Positions 6,321-9,195 of a DNA stretch of 9,195 nt are shown here, in pieces (within the stretch, counting starts at the first letter, position 1; the number at the start of each line of letters is the position of its first letter). This stretch comes from CAYOEZ01 sp964402955 (GTDB lineage: Bacteria > Chloroflexota > DTOL01 > DAOUCN01), in contig CAYOEZ010000196.1 of NCBI GenBank assembly GCA_964402955.1, forward strand, positions 1 through 9,195, written 5' to 3'. The notes under the pieces are model-generated. The model searched no databases. It saw only the letters and a list, made by a program, of their open reading frames with translations, and was not told the origin of the DNA. A program made the translations under genes and the position numbers.

Positions 6321-6998
6321 TCAGCGCAGCGTTGCGGCCCAGCGCCGCTCCAAACGATTGCTGACCAGCGACAGAGCATAACAGACACCGAAATAGATCA
6401 ACGCCACAATGAAAAGTGCCTCCAACGGGTTGTTGTTGAGACGGCCGTTATAGACGCCACGATAGATGATCTCGCCGGCGCGCAGCAGCTCGGTCATGCC
6501 GATGACAACGCCAAGCGACGTGTCCTTGAGCAGCGTGATGAACTGCGCCACCAGCGGCGGAATCATGCGCTGCAGCGCCTGTGGCAAAATCACATGCCGC
6601 ATCGTCTGGCCATAGCTCAGGCCAAGCGAACGCGCCGCCTCGGTTTGCCCCTTATCAATCGAGAGAATGCCGGCGCGGATGATCTCGGCATTGATCGAGC
6701 TGGTGTAGATCGTCAGGGCAATGATCACCGCCCATTCCACCGACACCTGCAAGCCCAGCTTGGGCAGGGCAAAGAAGGTGAAGATGATCATCAGAAACAC
6801 GGGCAGAGCACGCATTGTCTCGATATACAAAACGGACGGCACGCGCACAATCTGCACCCGCGACAGCCTGCCCAGCGCCAGCAACACGCCAAAGATGATG
6901 CTCAGAATAATGGAAACAGCGGCGGCGAAAATCGTCGCCTGCAAGCCACGCAGCAAGAAAAGCCAGGTGTGATAGTCGGTGAAGGGAGTCCAGTTCAT
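6321..6998 (-). CDS. Polar/acidic amino-acid ABC transporter permease (second, GluD/GltK-like)
   Basis: This 225-residue inner-membrane permease belongs to the HisM/GlnP family. The first helix (about residues 21-42) is followed by the conserved LYIETMRALPVFLMI segment (57-71). The EAA coupling loop is K-G-Q-T-E-A-A-R-S-L-G-L-S-Y-G-Q-T-M-R (116-134), then VILPQALQRMIPPL. That loop contacts the ATPase. Roughly five membrane segments are expected. The ATG at 6998 is 2 nt after the stop of the upstream permease gene, with AAGGA inside the end of that gene as ribosome site, so the two are translated together. They would form a heterodimer. It is followed by upp after 21 nt. The family is clear; glutamate/glutamine-type substrate is inferred from the binding protein and gene order. 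Confidence 0.93.
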   Translation of the reverse strand: MNWTPFTDYHTWLFLLRGLQATIFAAAVSIILSIIFGVLLALGRLSRVQIVRVPSVLYIETMRALPVFLMIIFTFFALPKLGLQVSVEWAVIIALTIYTSSINAEIIRAGILSIDKGQTEAARSLGLSYGQTMRHVILPQALQRMIPPLVAQFITLLKDTSLGVVIGMTELLRAGEIIYRGVYNGRLNNNPLEALFIVALIYFGVCYALSLVSNRLERRWAATLR

Positions 6999-7000
6999 CG

Positions 7001-7666
7001 CTACCGTCCTTTCGGCGCCAAGCGCCGCTCCAGTGCATTGACCAGAGCACCCAACGGCAGCGTGAGTGTCAGGTAAAGGATACCCACGGCAATGAACACC
7101 TCAAAGGTGCGGAACGTGCGCGAGTCGAGCACCTCCCCCTGGTAGACAAGCTCGGCCACAGCAATCGTGCTTGCCAGCGACGTATTCTTGAGCATGGCGA
7201 TGAAGAGATTGCCCAGCGGCGGCACGATGATGGCGAACGCCTGCGGCAGAATCACATAGCGCATAGACTGCACATAGCTCAGGCCAAGCGAACTGGCCGC
7301 CTCGATCTGCCCCTTGTTGATGGCCTGAATGCCGGCGCGCACCACTTCGGCCACAAAAGCCGCCGTGTAGATGGACACAGCCCACAACGCCGAATCGAAC
7401 GCCGAGAGCGTGATGTTGGCGCGTGGCAGGGCATGGTAGAAGTAGAACAGGACAATAAGCAAAGGAATATTGCGGAAAAACTCGACATAGACCGTGCTCA
7501 GGGTACGCCCAAGCCGGCTGGGTACAACGCGCAGGACGCCGACCAGCGTGCCCACGATCAAGCTGGGCGGAATCGCAGCCAGTGTGAGCAGAACCGTCGT
7601 GCGATACCCCTCCAGCAGAAAGGGCAGGTTGTCAATAGCAACCTTACCGAAGAAATCGGTGGGCAT
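7001..7666 (-). CDS. Polar/acidic amino-acid ABC transporter permease (first, GluC/GltJ-like)
   Basis: This 221-residue membrane protein is the partner permease of the next gene. Its first helix spans about residues 22-45 and is followed by VYVEFFRNIPLLIVLFYFYH (59-78), typical of HisM/GlnP family permeases. The EAA loop is K-G-Q-I-E-A-A-S-S-L-G-L-S-Y-V-Q-S-M-R (118-136), then YVILPQAFAIIVPPLGN. The ATG at 7666 has AGGA about 7 nt upstream. The gene lies 147 nt after the binding-protein gene, a gap holding a strong stem-loop. Both permeases share the A-E-x-x-R-A-G-I-x-x-I-x-K-G-Q core, as expected of paralogous heterodimer subunits. Confidence 0.93.
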   Translation of the reverse strand: MPTDFFGKVAIDNLPFLLEGYRTTVLLTLAAIPPSLIVGTLVGVLRVVPSRLGRTLSTVYVEFFRNIPLLIVLFYFYHALPRANITLSAFDSALWAVSIYTAAFVAEVVRAGIQAINKGQIEAASSLGLSYVQSMRYVILPQAFAIIVPPLGNLFIAMLKNTSLASTIAVAELVYQGEVLDSRTFRTFEVFIAVGILYLTLTLPLGALVNALERRLAPKGR

Positions 7667-7759
7667 GACTGAGTCCTACAGCGCTATGGCCGCCGCTTCG
7701 TTGCGCCAGCAGCGGACAACACGAGAGAGCATACAGCATATGGACAGACGGGACAAGGT

Positions 7760-7798
7760 ACGGTCTCTTCCGCCGTTGTCGCTGGCGGAAGAGACCGT
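7760..7798 (-). terminator. Intercistronic stem-loop after the binding-protein gene
   Basis: A perfect 15-bp stem, ACGGTCTCTTCCGCC (7760-7774) with its complement at 7784-7798, encloses a 9-nt loop. It lies 15 nt past the binding-protein stop on the minus strand. There is no U-tract, so it is more likely a partial terminator or a 3' stabiliser than a full terminator. Such structures commonly raise binding protein over permease in ABC import operons. Confidence 0.7.
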
Positions 7799-7813
7799 TG
7801 CATCGATGGTGCA

Positions 7814-8689
7814 TTATGGCTGTGGCGCTGTCTTGACAATCTCGCGCCAATCGTCGAGCGGCGGTTCCGGCGTCGTTACGCCGGACTTGTCAGCGATCTC
7901 CTTCTTGAACAGGGTCTTCCAGCCGCCGCCAGTCTTGAGCGACTTGAGGACACCGTTGACAAGCTCCACCATTTCCGGGTTGCCCAATTTGATGCCGATG
8001 CCATATGGCTCATAGGTGAACTGCCCGCCGACCAAGGCCAGGTTCTTGTCCTGGCTGGCAAAGCCCAGCAGGATGTTGTCGTCGGTGCTGACAGCGTCGG
8101 CGCGCTTGCCGCCCATGGCCGTCACACACTCAGAATAGGAATCAAACAGAACCAGTTGGGCGGTGGGAACGAACTTACGGATGTTGGCTTCCGACGTTGA
8201 GCCTTTGGCGCTACAGACGGTCTTGCCGCCAAGGTCTTTGATGCTCTTGATGGCGCTGCCCTTGGGGACGAGCAACGACTGGCCGGCCAGATAGTAGACG
8301 CTGGAGAACGCAATCTGCGTTTCACGGTCGGCGTTGACGGTCATCGTGGAGATAACCAGATCAACCACATCCTGCTGCAGGAAGGGAATGCGGTCCTTGG
8401 AGACAGCCTGCTTCCATTCCACTTTCTTCTCGTCGCCGAAGATTTTCTTGGCGATTTCTTTGCCGATGGCGACATCGAAGCCCTCAACCTGGCTGGTCTG
8501 GGGGTTCATATAGCCAAAGAGGGGAACATCATACTTGACGCCGATGATCAACTTGCCGCGATCCTGAATCTTGCGCAGGAGCGTGCCTTCCTTTGCCTTG
8601 CCAACGCTGCTGCCGCCCGTGGCGCCACAGGCGGTTACAAGCAACGCAACGACAACCACGAGCGAGACAATGGTAAAGAGACGTTTCAT
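7814..8689 (-). CDS. Glutamate/glutamine-type ABC transporter substrate-binding lipoprotein
   Basis: This 291-residue family-3 solute-binding protein has a lipoprotein signal: a basic start (M-K-R), a hydrophobic core, and the lipobox L-V-T-A-C with the acylated cysteine at residue 21. The mature protein would be tethered outside the membrane. Domain one includes L-I-I-G-V-K-Y-D (47-54) and the binding segment around DRIPFLQQDVVDLVISTMTV (99-118), with R100, T115, T117 and R122. Then come the hinge Y-Y-L-A-G-Q-S-L-L-V (132-141) and K-T-V-C-S-A-K-G-S-T-S-E (156-167). Cys159 and Cys188 could form the disulfide seen in GluB-like proteins. The A-G-Q and C-S-A-K-G-S-T motifs fit the glutamate-binding GluB subgroup best; aspartate or glutamine remain possible. 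The start is the ATG at 8689, with GAGGAGG 8 nt upstream; a longer frame to 8740 would place a charged leader before the signal peptide. Confidence 0.93.
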   Translation of the reverse strand: MKRLFTIVSLVVVVALLVTACGATGGSSVGKAKEGTLLRKIQDRGKLIIGVKYDVPLFGYMNPQTSQVEGFDVAIGKEIAKKIFGDEKKVEWKQAVSKDRIPFLQQDVVDLVISTMTVNADRETQIAFSSVYYLAGQSLLVPKGSAIKSIKDLGGKTVCSAKGSTSEANIRKFVPTAQLVLFDSYSECVTAMGGKRADAVSTDDNILLGFASQDKNLALVGGQFTYEPYGIGIKLGNPEMVELVNGVLKSLKTGGGWKTLFKKEIADKSGVTTPEPPLDDWREIVKTAPQP

Positions 8690-8697
8690 CGTTCTTT

Positions 8698-8704
8698 CCT
8701 CCTC
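8698..8704 (-). promoter_or_regulatory. Ribosome binding site of the binding-protein gene
   Basis: GAGGAGG on the minus strand is a near-perfect Shine-Dalgarno, 8 nt before the ATG at 8689. It excludes the longer start at 8740 and suggests strong translation of the binding protein. Confidence 0.75.
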
Positions 8705-8862
8705 AGTTTTTGTGCTGCCCATTCTCCGTCTGGTAACCAACGCACGCGTACGTCTCAGTGGCCCTTAACCACCCCCTCTCGGAGTGCGTGCATCGTTGCA
8801 CCGGGTATGCGCCAGCCCGCCACGTCGACACAGACGCTGCGGAGCCGGCCGGCGAATCGGAC

Positions 8863-9195
8863 CTAGTGCTTGAGAATCTTGCTGAGGAACAGCATCGTTC
8901 GCTCTTCTTTGGGATTGGCGAAGAAAACGTCGGGCGGAGCTTCCTCGACGATAGAGCCTTTGTCCATGAAGACAACACGATGGGCCACTTCACGAGCAAA
9001 ACCCATCTCGTGGGTGACGACAATCATCGTCATGCCATCGCGTACCAGGTCTTTCATGGCATCCAGCACTTCCTTGATCATCTCTGGGTCAAGGGCCGAT
9101 GTCGGCTCGTCGAACAGCATCACCTTGGGCGCCATGGCCAGGGCGCGGGCAATGGCCACGCGCTGTTGCTGGCCGCCGGAGAGGTGACCGGGATA
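8863..9195 (-). CDS. Polar amino-acid ABC transporter ATP-binding protein (GlnQ/GluA-like), cut by window end
   Basis: Only the C-terminal 110 residues are present. The frame is open through the window edge at 9195, and the GTG at 9159 is an internal codon. The first visible residues are Y-P-G-H-L-S-G-G-Q-Q-Q-R, the ABC signature of the polar amino-acid subfamily. Then come R-A-L-A-M-A-P and Walker B with D-loop (VMLFDEPTSALDPEM), and the switch histidine in VVTHEMGFA. The tail contains M-D-K-G-S-I-V-E-E and ends in S-K-I-L-K-H. The Walker A half (usual length about 240-250 residues in total) lies outside. It is the first visible gene of the minus-strand cluster and would energise the two permeases; the order ATPase, binding protein, permease, permease matches gluABCD. 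The 173-bp gap to the binding protein gene shows only short palindromic words (for example near 8740-8753 and 8788-8801). Confidence 0.95.
   Translation of the reverse strand, partial: YPGHLSGGQQQRVAIARALAMAPKVMLFDEPTSALDPEMIKEVLDAMKDLVRDGMTMIVVTHEMGFAREVAHRVVFMDKGSIVEEAPPDVFFANPKEERTMLFLSKILKH

Noticed and set aside
5988..7076. 362-codon open frame on the plus strand
   Set aside because: It is antisense to upp and a permease gene and His/Gln/Arg-rich, as expected from the reverse reading of a GC-rich gene.
8740..8801. Near-palindromes between the ATPase and binding-protein genes (around 8740-8753 and 8788-8801) as operators
   Set aside because: They are short and imperfect (12 of 14 matching for the first, a 5-bp stem for the second), and no promoter could be fitted to them.

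Overview
The window is GC-rich bacterial DNA with compact, operon-like coding and no rRNA, tRNA or phage genes. The gene types resemble Chloroflexota (Anaerolineae, Caldilineae or Chloroflexia): a DUF2723/TMEM260-like membrane protein next to a second large membrane-glycosyltransferase-like protein, a small stand-alone HTH protein of a kind I associate with that phylum, and abundant small palindromic repeats. This placement is inference, because the window holds no taxonomic marker.

Layout. (1) Positions 1-2890, plus strand: the C-terminal end of a probable membrane glycosyltransferase-like protein, overlapping by ATGA a complete DUF2723 protein of 685 residues. The two look translationally coupled and probably act in extracytoplasmic glycosylation or envelope polysaccharide assembly. 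The second carries an odd hydrophilic insert made of degenerate DNA repeats. (2) Positions 2962-3357, plus strand: a 131-residue HTH protein. (3) Positions 3358-3802: a 445-bp non-coding stretch with a direct-repeat operator candidate, a strong extended -10 promoter, a structured leader and a 170-bp MITE-like palindromic element. (4) Positions 3803-5492, plus strand: an ABC-2 type exporter pair, ATPase then permease, overlapping by 11 nt. (5) Positions 5493-5657: a convergent intergenic region filled by a striking nested inverted repeat. Heptamer arrays (GGGTATA and GGGTTCA types) flank a 20-bp terminator-like stem. (6) Positions 5658-9195, minus strand: a polar/acidic amino-acid ABC importer in the order ATPase (cut by the window end), lipoprotein binding protein, permease, permease, followed 21 nt later by upp (uracil phosphoribosyltransferase).

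How it works together. The minus-strand cluster has the gene order of the corynebacterial glutamate uptake operon gluABCD, with a pyrimidine-salvage gene added at its end. A 15-bp stem-loop after the binding-protein gene could set the ratio of binding protein to permease. The plus-strand exporter appears to be driven by its own promoter upstream of the MITE-like element, with the adjacent HTH protein a natural candidate regulator.

No wholly new multi-gene system is evident. The most unusual signals are the non-coding repeats: the heptamer fold-back at 5495-5651, the MITE-like element at 3598-3767, and a 28-bp motif shared between that element and the coding sequence of the DUF2723 gene.
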